Part shown: in pieces, positions 9,824 through 22,820 of the stretch
Numbering within the stretch: the stretch's first letter is position 1
How the letters are laid out: each line of letters opens with the position of its first letter
Assembly (NCBI GenBank): GCA_012295275.1
Contig: CM022679.1
Location: 29,675,164 to 29,739,163, forward strand
Direction: 5' to 3'
Length of the DNA: 64,000 bases
Source of the DNA: Chrysomallon squamiferum
Taxonomy: Eukaryota; Mollusca; Gastropoda; Neomphalida; Peltospiridae
Notes under the pieces: generated by a model
Databases searched by the model: none
What the model was told of the DNA's origin: nothing
Seen by the model: only the letters and a program-made list of their open reading frames with translations
Position numbers and translations under genes: made by a program

Positions 9824-9879
9824 ATTAACCTGAGACCCATGGAATATGCAGGTTTAGACAGAGCGCCAGTTCATAAAAA

Positions 9880-10849
9880 TTAAAATAACCATAAATTTAA
9901 GCATATGTTCTTACGAATATTACAGTCACTGATGACAGCATAGTTTTCATATTTTTCTTCAAAACGAGCTTCTCTGTCATGGCCTCCAGGTTTAATGTGG
10001 TTGGCAAAAGATTTAATTTGTTTTAACATTTGAAGAACATCAGTGTATGAAAGTTTGGTCATTGGGTTGTTGTGTGCGTTGTCATCATGCTCTTCTGAAC
10101 TGTCGTCTGCTGATTTTCCCATTCTCTAAGCTGGGATGTTGTGATCAAATAAAACAAACTCTGCCACATTAACATCACAGGATATGGGTTGCAAGAGGCA
10201 TATTGTCATCAGAATTGTAATCAGAAGTGAAAGCAACGAATCATAAAACACTTCATAACTGTTGTGTATAAAACAGTTAATCATTTTTTCAAACCTTCCC
10301 ACCTTTTGCTGCTTTGGTTTATTTATGAGCAGGTGTCCTGTCTGGTAATGTTCAGAAAGACAGACCCATCTCATCGCAGTTAAAGAAATTTTTTTTTTTT
10401 TTATATCTCCAATTATTGTTGGTAAATGTAACTTAAAGTCATCTGCAATATAATGACTGACACCTGCACTCTCTCCCAGTAATTTCAAACTGTTTGATGT
10501 TAAACCAAATTTTTCATGAAGTTAGCCAGCCATCCAAAGCTTTGAAGTCAGGTACTCCTAGTGTTCATCTAACTGAATGACATTTTCTTTTCAAATCAGG
10601 CCAAAATTAGGCAGTGTTTTGGCTCCTGCCTGCTGAAACCACTGATGCAACAATCCATTCAGATTTTTGAATTTGCAGGGTTTTTTTCTCTGCTGAAATG
10701 TTGGTTTTGTAGAATTGTCGGTAATGGTCACAACATTTTAAAATGTCAGATACTGTCTGTCTTCCTATTTTAAACTGCCTAGCTAAATCTTTCTCTTTAT
10801 ACTGTGGAATTGATGAAAATTCTTCTATTAATTTCAGTGTAGATTTCAA
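9880..10849 (-). pseudogene. Broken Tigger/CENPB-like transposase
   Basis: Reading from 10849 downward: a CENPB-type helix-turn-helix (KDLARQFKIGRQTVSDILK), then LLGESAGVSHYIADDF and, in a shifted frame near 10370, FNCDEMGL, which carries the first catalytic Asp of the DDE domain, followed by LPDRT. Then comes a tail with DSDDNMPLATHIL in one frame and TKLSYTDVLQMLKQIKSFA in another. The central DDE region is missing and several frameshifts and stops are present, so it cannot make an active enzyme. CENPB-HTH plus DDE_1 with these TIRs is characteristic of Tigger/pogo elements. Confidence 0.85.
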
Positions 10850-10980
10850 TAAAAGTTTGATATGTTTTAGGACCCTCTGCCATTACAACAGATTCAGTAA
10901 GACAGCAAAACTGTTCATCTTAGCTGGATATAGTAATTACAAGAAGCATGGCTTCATTTCTTATTAAATTAGTCAAAGCT

Positions 10981-11000
10981 GGTTTTCACAGAGTGCACTA
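10981..11000 (-). repeat. Right terminal inverted repeat of Tigger-like element
   Basis: GGTTTTCACAGAGTGCACTA; its complement aligns to the left end with 3 mismatches over the first 18 bases. TATATA follows directly. Confidence 0.75.
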
Positions 11001-12654
11001 TATATATGTGTTTTTTGTTTTTTTTAAATTTTATTTATTTATTTATTTTTGTTTCAGTGTTGCACTAGTTTTGTATTTCTAGTAAATAATTGCCAAGTTT
11101 CTATTGTTTATTATTAAACAAGTTTAGAATTATATTTAAACATTAGTTATTTCCTTCAGATCTCAATGAATATGGTGATTAATGGCTGCCTGTAGTTTTT
11201 CCTTGTATTTTTATTCTCAACGACTTCATTCATTAATTATATAAAATTGTTTTTGTGTTGTTTAAACCTGACTGAATATTTATTAGCCTCACTAAACTAC
11301 TGAGGACATTATTCTAGAAAAATCATTTGTATTGAAATTGTTATCAATTAAAAAGTTGTTTGCATAAACAAGTTAAAGTTTAATAGGTTTAATAATCTGT
11401 TAATAATTACGATGTTGTTTGGTGATTAATTCATAATTATTTGCACTTTATGGTTTAAATAAACTGTTGATACAGTAAATAATATTGATAAAATATATGT
11501 CTTTATTAACAATTGATGATTTTAGTTGGCTAATTTTGTTAGAATCTTTGATAACAGGAATGCTAAATTAAATCTTCATTAGTGCATAAAAAACAGAATA
11601 GAAAGGTCAAAACTAATATTTTTTAATATTAATAAACAAAATGATAATAACTTTAAAAAACTGTTTTTTTCCTGTTTATATTAATATGATTTTAATGATT
11701 AAATGATTATAATTTTTTTAAATAATTTGTGTTCTATAAAAATAAAACAGGTTTTTTTTTTTTTTTTTTTTTTTAATAATTATTCTGTTTCATATTTCAT
11801 TTAAATTTCTTTTGAGCTTTAATGTGCATTTTTATATGCTGAACACAATATTATGTACATAAAGTAATAATAGCAGTGGTATTTAAAAAATAAAAAATGA
11901 AAATATTTTGATATCTATTACTTTTATTCTTAAAATAGTAACAGTAAACAAAATAAATTTAAAAAAGTCATTTTTAAAAATAATTTTCTTGAATTAAAAG
12001 TTGCAATTGATTATGATTTAAATGAATTTAACTGTAAATAATGTAATTGGGCTGTATAAACACAATAATAAATGCTATTAATAAATTATCCAAAAATTTA
12101 TACTGTATTATAAATACTTGTCAATTTTTAATCCTAATATGATAGATTTTGCTATGTAATCAAGAATTATCTCCCTTATGTTGGTAAACAGAAACAAATC
12201 CCAAACACAAAACAAAAACACTAACAGAACCCCCCCAAAACCCCAATTTTTTACATTTTAATTTTGTTTAATAAGCTGAAACCTTTACAAATAATATAAT
12301 TAGGCATTAAAAATACAAATACAATAATTTCAGTTTTAAAATAGTTATACTAGCTTTTGTAAGTATACCAGAGTTACTTCCCTTGGATTGATAAATAGGA
12401 GAAATTTTCTAACATCAAAAATGTCTGTGTGTGTGTAGAGAGAGAGACAGAAAAAGTCAATTCAGGTTCATAATCAGATGATTAATTAATTAATTTATTA
12501 TTTTTTCTAAAAATTTGAGTTAGAATTAAAAGACATAAAAAGTAAAAATGTGAAATTCTGTTACAATATAATGGAATTTCATTTGGATTTTTTTATATTA
12601 GAGATTTAAATAAAATTCTTAATACAAAGATGGTTATTACTGTGTTGTTTTCAG
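11001..12654. other. AT-rich spacer, no gene seen
   Basis: Low-complexity AT-rich DNA with a poly-T near 11750-11775. No exon or mobile element was recognised. Confidence 0.6.
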
Positions 12655-12681
12655 ATTCATAGAACAAATCAAGAGAAACAG
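12655..12681 (+). CDS. Candidate 27-nt microexon
   Basis: Bounded by TGTTGTTTTCAG and GTATGT. In the phase set by the 9700-9759 candidate it reads FIEQIKRN with split Arg codons at both ends. Too short to be convincing alone; support comes from strong splice sites and phase continuity on both sides. Confidence 0.3.
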
Positions 12682-15600
12682 GTATGTGCTTGTTTTAATA
12701 CTAAAACCCTTCTTCTTTTTCTTTTTTCTTTTTCAATAACATAGCACATTGTAAAAAAAGAAAATTTGAAAAAGTAATAATAATAATAAAATTAATATAA
12801 GAATAAGTAAAAAAAAAGAAGAAGAAAATCACAGACGCCATACCTGTGTAATTTTTCTTTCAGCATGTTGTGAAATCTGATAGTTGCATTCGTGAGTGTG
12901 GCAGTACTTCTGTTACCAGGTTTATGACAAGTGCCTGTCTTTATGTTTATTAATATTATTTGATTTCAGTAGCTCTTTTGTGTAAAACATAAAAAATATC
13001 ATACTTGACTGACAGTGTGTAGGATTAATCTTTCATTGTACTTAGGATTCTTTATTTCCTATTTCAGACATTTTTTTTGTTGGTATACTGAAGTCCATAG
13101 TTTGTAATGTATTGTGTTTGAAAATGGTTTTTAAAAATCTCTTAAATGGTAAAAGTAAACTGTACATTCATTCATAAACAATTTTTATTGTGGTTGTTGC
13201 TATTATGAAATGGTGATCCCAATAATAGGAAATGTGAAATGAATTTGAATATGATCACGTTAGGCTAAAACTGTTATTTAAGCAGCCAAACACACAAAAC
13301 ACAATACAAGCACACACCATAACACCTTAAAACACCATATTTTTCATGTACAGTTCATCACCCTCATCATCATCATTATTATTACAACCACTACCGAAGC
13401 TATCATCACTGATGTTGTTTGTTTTCCCATTATCAGTTCATTATAACACTTTGTAGAGTATATTTTTTGTCAATATTTTGAAAACTTACATTGTCTTTGG
13501 CACTGGCAAAAATACATTTACAGTGATACTTGTGTTCATTTACCATTCGCTAATAACTTTTTGTGCAGTTCTTGTTGTTCGCTACACAAACTGTGTGATT
13601 AAAAGCTACTTACTTTTATTTATATCTGCACTGATTTATGAAGTACGCTGATTAGTAAATGACTAGAATTTAGTTAGGCTGTGTTTCGATACGTTAAAGT
13701 AATCACAGGAAAGAAGAAATTCAAAGTTTGCTAATTAACCAATTAATTAGTGATTTTTGTCATCATGTAATGCTTACTGTAATTAAAAAATCAGACAGAT
13801 GGACAAATAAATACATTTGAAGGTAAAATAAAAATGATTAGTACCTAGACGATAGTTGGTAATATTGCTGAGTTTTGTCGATGCAATCTTGTGCTGTTTA
13901 TTTGGCAATGTTCTTTCAAGATGAAATCCTCTGCCTTTTAACCCAACTGATAGTTAATTGAATGTACATGTATGTTAACAGTGAAAAATGTATTTATTTT
14001 CATACGCTGCAGTGACTTTATCTTTTTGAAGCTTTCTTCCCACTGAATAAAAATTATTACAAGATCTGAATCCAATTAATTTTAATGATTTTGATATTCA
14101 ATGTAAGAAAAGAAAAAAGAAAAAAGTAAAAAGATTTTTCATTATAATTATGTAATAGGACTGTTTTTTTTAATAATGAGTTGTTTATTGTTTTTTGTTT
14201 CTTTAAACATTTTTTATATAAGCAGTGTATTTAAGTGCTGTGAAATAACAGTATATTTGTAAAAGAAACGTAGTTATCTCTAATTGTGTGTTGATGCAAC
14301 TAAAATAAATTTACCACTCACTGCATACAGATACATTAACTCATGTATTTGATTAGCTGATTAAATACATTCTATATCTGTGATAGACCTTTAAACACTC
14401 AAACAGAAATAGCAGGGTAAGAATCAAATATAAACACATATAATCTTCTTATGTGAAACCATCAGTCAAATATTCTATTAAACTTCATTCATGAAAAATC
14501 TTTAGGTTTAGGAATGTTTCATCAGACTTGTTAATATCTGTTTTGGATATAAATGTTTAAAAATTTAAACTAAAATGTATGCCATTCTTTCTGTGATCTA
14601 TTTTAAAAATAGTTTTTTTTTTTTTTTTTTAAAAAAAAAATTTTTGTTTTTTTAATATATTATTTACTTTAATATAATGATATGTGTCTAGCGATATTAG
14701 TATGATTCAGAACATTGAAACATTCAAGATCATCTGCTGCTATGAACTTTAAAAAAAAAATATATATACATACATAATAAGAAACCATACTCTTGATAAA
14801 AATGTAGGATGGTTGGTGTAGGCAGCAGAAAAGCTAGGATGGCGTTTTGGGTGAAAATGTGTAAAAACTTCTAAAGAGTTTTTAAAGGGAGGGAAGGGCT
14901 TACCAGAGCAGTCCTGTTATTACTGGACGAAATCTGATCCTACAAATATTTTAAAACTTCCACCAGAAGATTATATTAATTCTTTGTTTACAATTGCATC
15001 TGATATTAAGATTAAAATTCTGTGCTGAAGAAATTAGATCCTGCTACAGTTCGCACTTGCCAAAAATAAAAATAATTTATGTAATGCTCTATCAATATCT
15101 TTCTTTTGGATTAGTATTAGCAAATATTTAATACTAAAATAAAAAAAAAAAATTGACACCCTTTGGCAGCCTTCTTCAAAATCCTTCTTAAACAGATATT
15201 TAGGTAATACTCTATCAGTATCTTTCTTTTGGCAAATATTTAATTAATGTTTCTTGGAAAGAAGAAGAAAAGAAAAACTGATAGTACTGAACAACCCTTT
15301 GCAGTCTTTTTTTTTCTTCAAAATACTTCTATAAACAGATTTTGATAATGTTGTGTCATTAGCTACAAACTGTTTTAACTTTACATCTATAAAATAGAGT
15401 AAGTAAATAAAAATAACAATAATAATAAAAAAAAAAGTTTTGTAAACGTTTTTCGCATTGTTCACTTGACCTTGTGTGTGAAATCTTCATCCTGTACCTG
15501 ATCTGACAGACTTGTCTGTTGTGATCATTTCAGTGCAAGTGAAAAAACAACAACAACTCTGCCACTGGTTATTTTCAGCAGCAGACAACTTAACAGTGTG

Positions 15601-16871
15601 CAAACAGTAATAATAATAAATTTTAAAAAGGAAGAAGGTAAAAAGTTAATCAGGTGTGAATATTGATAATGCCATCAATGCTGGAGATCAGATACTGACA
15701 AAATGTTTTTATTAGTTATATATTTTTAGCAACAAAATAAATAAATGAATAAAAAAACAACAACAAACAAATAAATAAATAAATTAATATAATAATACTA
15801 AAACAGTAAGGATCAATTTTTTGGTTGTTATTTTGCAATACACTATTTGAAAATGTTTGACATAAATGTTCATAGCACTGAATTTATTGTTAGATACTTC
15901 AGTGTTATAATTATTGATGTCTGTTTAAGGTTTAAGATCAGCAAGGTCACAATCAATGTGTGAAGGTCATAATGGACACCTGCATACTTTCTAGATTTTG
16001 TTGTTAAATATTTCTTGTTATGTTTCCACTTTTTTTTGTGTGTATTGAAAACAAAACTAAACATACTGTGTGAATTTTTCAAGATTCTGACATTGAAAAC
16101 TGAACTTAATTCATAGGGAATTTTTTTATTGTTTTTTTTTTTTTTTTTTTTGCTTAATTCAAGGACATAGTCACAGAAACCTGGAAGTCTTCTGAAGGTC
16201 ATAACTGTAAATAATCTTGATTAGTTTCAAGATTTCTGAATCATAATACCATCATATCATTGTATTAATATCAGTTGTAACTGACGGCTGTAATTAAATA
16301 TATCTGGCATTAATTTCATTATTCTGTTTTCGTAGTTGTGAGTACTCAACGGTTATATTTAGGGATGCCGTGAACGTTTTTCAGGTTTGGATATAAATTC
16401 TAACCACAACAGATTTTCAACAAGTTGTTTGGAGGTGATAGTTACAGATAGATGATGATGCTGCATATTTATGCTTGAATCTTCTTCGAACTGAGTTCAG
16501 AGCTTTTTATTCTCATGCTTTGGATAAGTAGCATTTTTCTGAGACTGGAAAGTACCATTGGTGTTGGAGTATTGTATTTCACTGATGGGCCTACCACATG
16601 ACAAAACACAGTTAACTGAAGTACTTGAGCTTGTGCATCCAGTGCAGTATTTTTCTTAGTGGTTGTAAAAATTTGTGCTTGCTTTTTATTATAATTTTAA
16701 CCCTGCCATCATATGATGTACTTGATTTTTTTTAAACAAAATGCTTTAAAGTGTCAGTCACTTAAAAGAACCGAAATGATAGATTTTAACAATGTAAGCT
16801 AAAATTTATCATTTTGTAACAGTATATATATATTATTAGTATTATTCTTATTTTTAACAAATTTTATTTAA

Positions 16872-16904
<33 letters not shown>

Positions 16905-19273
16905 TATATATATATATATAGATGTGTATATGTGTTAGCAAACATTGTGGATCATATTTATTAGTTTGAAAAATATTAGCATTCATGAAGTTGTTTTTTT
17001 TACTGTTAAAAATATTGTGTATTTGTTTAAAAATTATAAATACAGTGATAATTTCTACATTTTGGATATAGCAGATAAAATGTATGAAAAAGGTTTTTGA
17101 TAACAAAACAAAAAGATACATATAAATCAGACAAAACTAAGAATATATGCAGTATGTTCATTGTTTGTTACAAAGGTTAGTATTTTAAAAATTAAATGGG
17201 TAAAATATGTCTGTTTGATGTTTCTACAAATTCATAATGATTCATTACTTCATTGCCATATATATCTGTTACTAGGGATTTACGAAAAAAAGAGAAAAAG
17301 TCAGATATATTTTTATATATGAACGAAAGTGAGAGAAAAACATATACTCTAAGAAGTGTACATAAAATATAAAATATTAATGGGTTTTTTAAATTTATTT
17401 ATATCACAGTGGGTTGATTAAAAAAGATAATAAAAAACAATTGACATACTTAGATTACATTACAGCTATTATTGTTGAATGTAAATCTCACCCAACTAAT
17501 AGAATTAATGTAATAAAATCTCTTCAGCACTTTTATCTGCTGCTTTTTTCCAGTTGTGTATTAAATTTATCTTTAAAAAAACAAAACAAAAAACCAAACA
17601 CAAATGGTTATTGATTTTAAAATAAATGTCAGTGACAGAAAACTGATACATGTCATACAAGCTGTTTTGTGACTCGCCAGACTCAGATGGTGCAGTATGC
17701 AAAACAAAAACTTAGTATTTTAACTGACTTGTTGTTTGTTTGTTTGTTAAAAAATCACACTTGTTTTAACTCCTCTGTCGATGTTCTTTTATATGTGTTT
17801 CTGGCTAAGAAGCAGGAAAACTTTCTCCAATTAACTGAAAACATTTGACCGATATTGTGGCAGCGGCATTTATTTAAAATCGGTGTCTTGATTGAAATGT
17901 AAGCAAGGTAAGTAATCACTTGCTGGAGAGCGTGCGTAGACATAACAGTTACTTAATGTGACAGAAGGTGTATTACGTTAAGACTGCGATAAGAGCAGTT
18001 ATACCAGCTTCGTGTAGCAGCCATGATACACCTGTCAGGAGGTATCTGGGATCTAGTCTGACAAGGTGCTGCAGAAAGCGATTGCACTGTTAATTAATGA
18101 AGATTGCTGTACTCAGAAAACCTGCGACTTGACGCAGTGGAACTGCTCGTTTGTGACATGATGTACTGAATTGGTTGAGCACAGATAAAACTTGTGGAAA
18201 GGAATTTCAAAACAACAGGAAGGGGTTATTCCTGACTCACCGAAAATTATTTATTTTTAATGGAATTTGAAGAAAAAAACAAGATAATTTTGTAGCCTAG
18301 CTTGAAATAGAGTTTGGTTTTTGTTTTAGACTTTTGGAAATATGAACAGTAATGCTTTAAAATGGAATACATCTAAAAAAAAATAATTTTTTTTAATAAA
18401 TAACAAAATAATAATAATAATAATAATAATAAATTAAAAAGATTGAGAGAAGGGAGAAGAAATGGGAAAGGCATTATTACAGATCCCTAACGATTATAAA
18501 CTGAATTCTTTTTAATACAGAATATCTCTTTAAATTGATACCTGTACATAAATAAGAGAGATTACTTCTGACAGGGTGGCAAACAGGCACCATTAAAACA
18601 CAGCCTCTTCGAGATCACGTTATGTGAACAAAATGTGGCATTACTAATTATCTACAGCATAAGTTGTTGCATCAGCAAAGTAATAGCCGAGTCTGTTACT
18701 AATAGCCAGGCACAGAACTTGTCAGTGCTGGTATGTTAGCAGGTGAAAAGCCTTTGCAGACACCAGCAATAATTCTGAACAGATGTGAACACACAGGCAC
18801 ATCATACAGATACTCTGTATCATTTTATTTTATTTTATTTTATTTTAAAAAACATTTTAAATTCCGATGGTTGCCATTAATGTTGTGTAAAAATTTGTCC
18901 TTGTTTTAATTAGACTTCTACATGTTTTTATAGTTTTTCATGTCTTTAAACCGTGATTATGTAAAATAAAAATTTGATATTATTCTGGTCCTTTGTATAT
19001 ATACTGTAATTATGACAGCTATACACATGATATCTTTATTTTTCAAGTTTTGCTGTTGTTATTGATTACAGTGTATACTAAATACATAGCTGATTCAAAA
19101 AAAATTCATTTTCAAATTGTTTTATTATGATCTCTGCTGTCAATATAATTATCTTTATTTTATTTTATTTTATTTTATTTTATTTTTTTTTTGATGTTTT
19201 GCAGTTTGTGTGCTTTTATCTATGCATGTAATGTAACATTTGTTTAGAAGATCAATTTATAAACTAAATAGAA

Positions 19274-19274
<1 letters not shown>

Positions 19275-19331
<57 letters not shown>
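19275..19331. repeat. (TTA)n microsatellite
   Basis: About 19 perfect TTA/ATT units. Confidence 0.95.
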
Positions 19332-20075
19332 GAGACTTTTATGATAAAGAGTGCAGTAGAAGCTTTGAAGTAAATTCACAAGGTTGAAAAATATTGCTGA
19401 ATGGTGGAAAAATGATATCAAATAATATATTTTTGCTTTAAGCAAATAATTATACAAAAAATACAAATAAAACTTAACCTATTTATAAAACTGTATAGAT
19501 GAAATGGACAAACAAGTTACCAAAATATAGAAAAAAAATTAAAATTGTTACGTCATCTTAAAATAATTTTTTTCAAATTTATAATGTCAGATTTGATGTT
19601 TTTTAATTTTTAAAACTCATTATGACTGAAGCCATTTTAAAAAAAATATGATAGCCTTTGTGTAAAGAATTTAATTTTTAATATTTAAAAAAAAAAAAAA
19701 AAAAAAAAATCTTTTCATTGTTTTTTTTTTTTTTTTTAACATTTACCTCAAATAGATGAATAGAAATTTTATTTAAAAATATTAATTTGAAAAAAGAAAA
19801 GAAAAAAATGATATTAGGCTGCATAATGAAAAAAATTCAAAGAGGTTATTTTAGTATCTGGTATTGTATGTTTGAACATTAATATCTTTTTTGTAACTTA
19901 GAACAGTCTGATAGATTAAAATTTACAAAAAGTACATAAAAAAAGGAAATATTTTTGAACTGAAACATAATCTGCTGTCATTTGTCTTTGAAACAGATAC
20001 AATCAGTTCAAATGAATTTCCATCCAGAATAGTTTTTATAAATCAATTTGCTTTGTGTAAACTTGAATTTTATGA

Positions 20076-20098
20076 ATATTTTCTACTTCAGGTAAGTT
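20076..20098 (+). promoter_or_regulatory. Recursive splice site (acceptor fused to donor)
   Basis: A pyrimidine-rich tract ATTTTCTACTTCAG is followed at once by GTAAGTTT, with AG at 20090-20091 and GT at 20092-20093. This is the exact form of a ratcheting point, where a 3' splice site regenerates a 5' splice site with no exon. It lies between the candidate exons at 12681 and 22675, splitting that gap into 7.4 kb and 2.6 kb. Confidence 0.5.
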
Positions 20099-22674
20099 TA
20101 ATTATTTTCTACTATTATATATTAAAAAATAATAATAATAAATAAATATAGAACAAAATATAAGAAAAATGTATTTTTCCTTTTTAATTATTACAGTGGT
20201 GTTAGTTTTACTGTATAAAATAACAGAAGAGTAAGAATAAAATAACATGAAACTGATGCACTTTGCTTGGTGTTTTTACCATCGACTTTTATTATTCTCT
20301 TACTTTGATATGAAACGAAAGCAGTAAAGCACATTAACTTGCAGCGATTGTGATGTATTGTGAAAACAAAGACTTGTGTTTCTATTTTATTTGTATTTCT
20401 TGGTTCACCAGCCTGCGAGGTATATCAGCTTACTCAGAAGTACCATTTCTTTTTTCTTTGAAAACTTTAAACTGCTGCTGCTGAGGTTTTAAAAAACTTG
20501 CCTATCCAAAATGCACACATATACACTGAGACATACTCACACTCACATATATGTTTTGACAAATATACACTGAATCACATATATATATATATATATATAT
20601 TTCTGTAAATATTTTATGCATTTATTATCACTAATCGTCATACAGACAGTACATACATGCATGTAGATCATGTTAAGTGTTATTTTAACCTTTCCAGCGG
20701 TACATGTAATTTAAATTAAACAATTAGCCTTGAGCATTATGTAATAAATTTAAAGAAAGTCTTAAAAGGCGTTACCATCAGGTGACCCTCTGCAGTGCTG
20801 TGTTCGTACAGTTTGACTTGTACTGTGTGAACCCAGTTTTTGTCTTCTTCGACAAGTAACGTGATTCTAGCTGATTTTTTTTTTATTTAAGTTTTATCTT
20901 TTACTAATTTTTTGTTAAAAAAGTAAAAAAAATGAATAAACAACTTCTGACAGGTGTATTAAGGACTTCAGAATGTTTTTTGTTTAAATCTTCAAAAATT
21001 CGATTTTGACATAAGACTTCCACGAAAGTCATACTTCTCTTGATTTGTTGAATGTTTTTAAAAAAATGAATCTAGTTACTCATGCAGCATAATGTATGTG
21101 CTTCTGTTTTTTCAATTAGCCTAACGGTAATTGCGTGAAACAGATAATTTTTCTATGGAGCAGCATTGAATTTAATAAGCATTGCATTTAAGTATGAGAA
21201 TATTCAAGAAAATTGACATCTCTTGTGCATAGTAATTTCAGAACAGAAAAGTTTTCTCAAATGTTCATTTGTTTTTAAAAGATAATTTGTGAAGTTGTTG
21301 ATGGGTAACTATGCATGAGAATACCGTTAAAAATGAAATACTTTATTAAATGTAACATTGATTTAACTTTCAACACATACCCTAAAAACAAAAACAAAAA
21401 AGAAACACACAACTATCAAGAAAAACAAGACAACCCCCCACCAAAAAACCCACCAACTACCAATAACTTGAGAATTTTTTAATATTCTTTAGCAGTTACC
21501 TTGCTATTTTTTTTTATTTTTTTTTTCTCTCTGTCAAGAATTCTAGCCTCACAGAAAAAAGTAGGTAATTAACCTTGGGATTTCTGTTACAATAATCTTT
21601 TACTTCTCGAACAAGTCATTTTAATGCTTGCAACATTGGTGTTTGTACCAGGAAATGTTGAGGTTTTTTTTTTCTTTTCTTACTTTTCCAGCAAACTTTC
21701 CTTTTGGTTAAGAGCAGGTTATAGCTCATTAACTATTTTTATTTGATGGTTGCAGAATTAAGGATCAGTTCTTCCTTCATGCTGTCACTGAACTTTTTCC
21801 TATTCTGACCATTGCCATGATGCTTATATACTGTAAAAATACTTGATATTTGTTTTTATTCTTGAAGAAAGAGAAATGCACTAATGATACTGTTATTTTT
21901 AAACAAGCAGCATAATAATATTCACTTATTATTTTTAATGTTCAGTATATATAGACTACCTTTCTGAACCTCCCAGAAACAATTCAATTTAAAATACATT
22001 ATTAAGCAAAAAATACATAATTATTCATTTCTTTAGTTAGTGTTGTACTGTGCAGTCGATCACTGCAACAAACCATTAAAAGATAAATCAACAGTTCAAA
22101 ACAAAAACAATTATTTATCATCTAGTCTTTTCTGAAAAAGAAAGAAAACTTATTTTATGTCTTCAGCTCAACAAGTTTCTTACTTTCACCTGTTCAGTAG
22201 AGACAGGTTGCAGTTTTTAAAAGATTTCTTTTTGCCAAGTGTATAAAATATGTATATTCGAAAGAATAAGTAACTGCAACAGTTGTCAGAAAATTACCAG
22301 CGAGGCCACGACAGAAAAACTATTCGGTTTTCACTCCAGCTCAACTGAGATTATTGATTGAAGTATTCCTTGTTATTTATTCTGTCTGCCTAATATATTA
22401 CATGATGCAAATTAAAGATAAAATAATACACCATATAGAACTGTAACCTCAAATCTGACTCAGCAATAATGAAATTTACTTTTCAGAATGAAGTGAACTT
22501 CACTGGGTAAAATACTCCATTTGTCATAAAAGTGTGTTATTGTCAGGACTGAGTGATTTCTACATGTGAAGAAATTATTTCAGATTACCAGAATTTGTCT
22601 CAGAATAGGCAAAGTTAGCGTAAGTGTTTGGAATTATGTAAATTGTAATAGAAGTTTAGACTGTTGTTTTACAG

Positions 22675-22820
22675 GTGGAAGGGTTTAGCTCATGTAGATG
22701 ATTTGAAGAATACGTGTATGTTTCTCATCACTCTAATTCACTTGTGCTGGACCATTAGCTCTGTTGCATGCTTGAATTTAGTGATGTACTGGCACATAAT
22801 GACTTCACTGTTAAATACCA
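22675..22820 (+). CDS. Candidate exon with a hydrophobic segment
   Basis: Bounded by GTTGTTTTACAG and GTAAGT. Of three frames only the one expected from the upstream candidates is open across all 146 nt. It begins WKGLAHVDDLKNT, then a hydrophobic run CMFLITLIHLCWTISSVACL, then NLVMYWHIMTSLLNT, ending in phase 1. The hydrophobic run could span a membrane. The phase-1 end fits the acceptor at 52982 (A+AT) and also a possible terminal exon at 23754-23818, which ends VLVSV-stop. The family is not recognised. Confidence 0.38.

Larger units (their letters stand above)
9802..11000 (-). mobile_element. Decayed pogo/Tigger-type DNA transposon
   Basis: Terminal inverted repeats match imperfectly: CAGTGGACTCTGTCAAAA at 9802-9819 and, on the other strand, TAGTGCACTCTGTGAAAA read from 11000 inward. 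Between them on the minus strand lie remnants of a Tigger-like transposase. The ends are flanked by TA-rich sequence, as expected for Tc1/mariner-superfamily insertion at TA. At 1.2 kb it is shorter than a full Tigger, so it has an internal deletion. Confidence 0.85.
12682..22674 (+). other. Intron-like stretch with no confirmed exon
   Basis: About 10 kb of AT-rich DNA with TTTTA repeats (18821-18846, 19155-19185), a long (TTA)n (19275-19331), poly-A/T runs, and a recursive-splice-like site at 20091/20092. The least repetitive part is about 18550-18800. No recognisable protein was found on either strand. Confidence 0.5.

Noticed and set aside
15536-15640. Possible exon after CATTTCAG reading SASEKTTTTLPLVIFSS
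   Set aside because: Open and in phase with 12681, but composed largely of ACA and AAT repeats and with a weak donor (GTAAAA).
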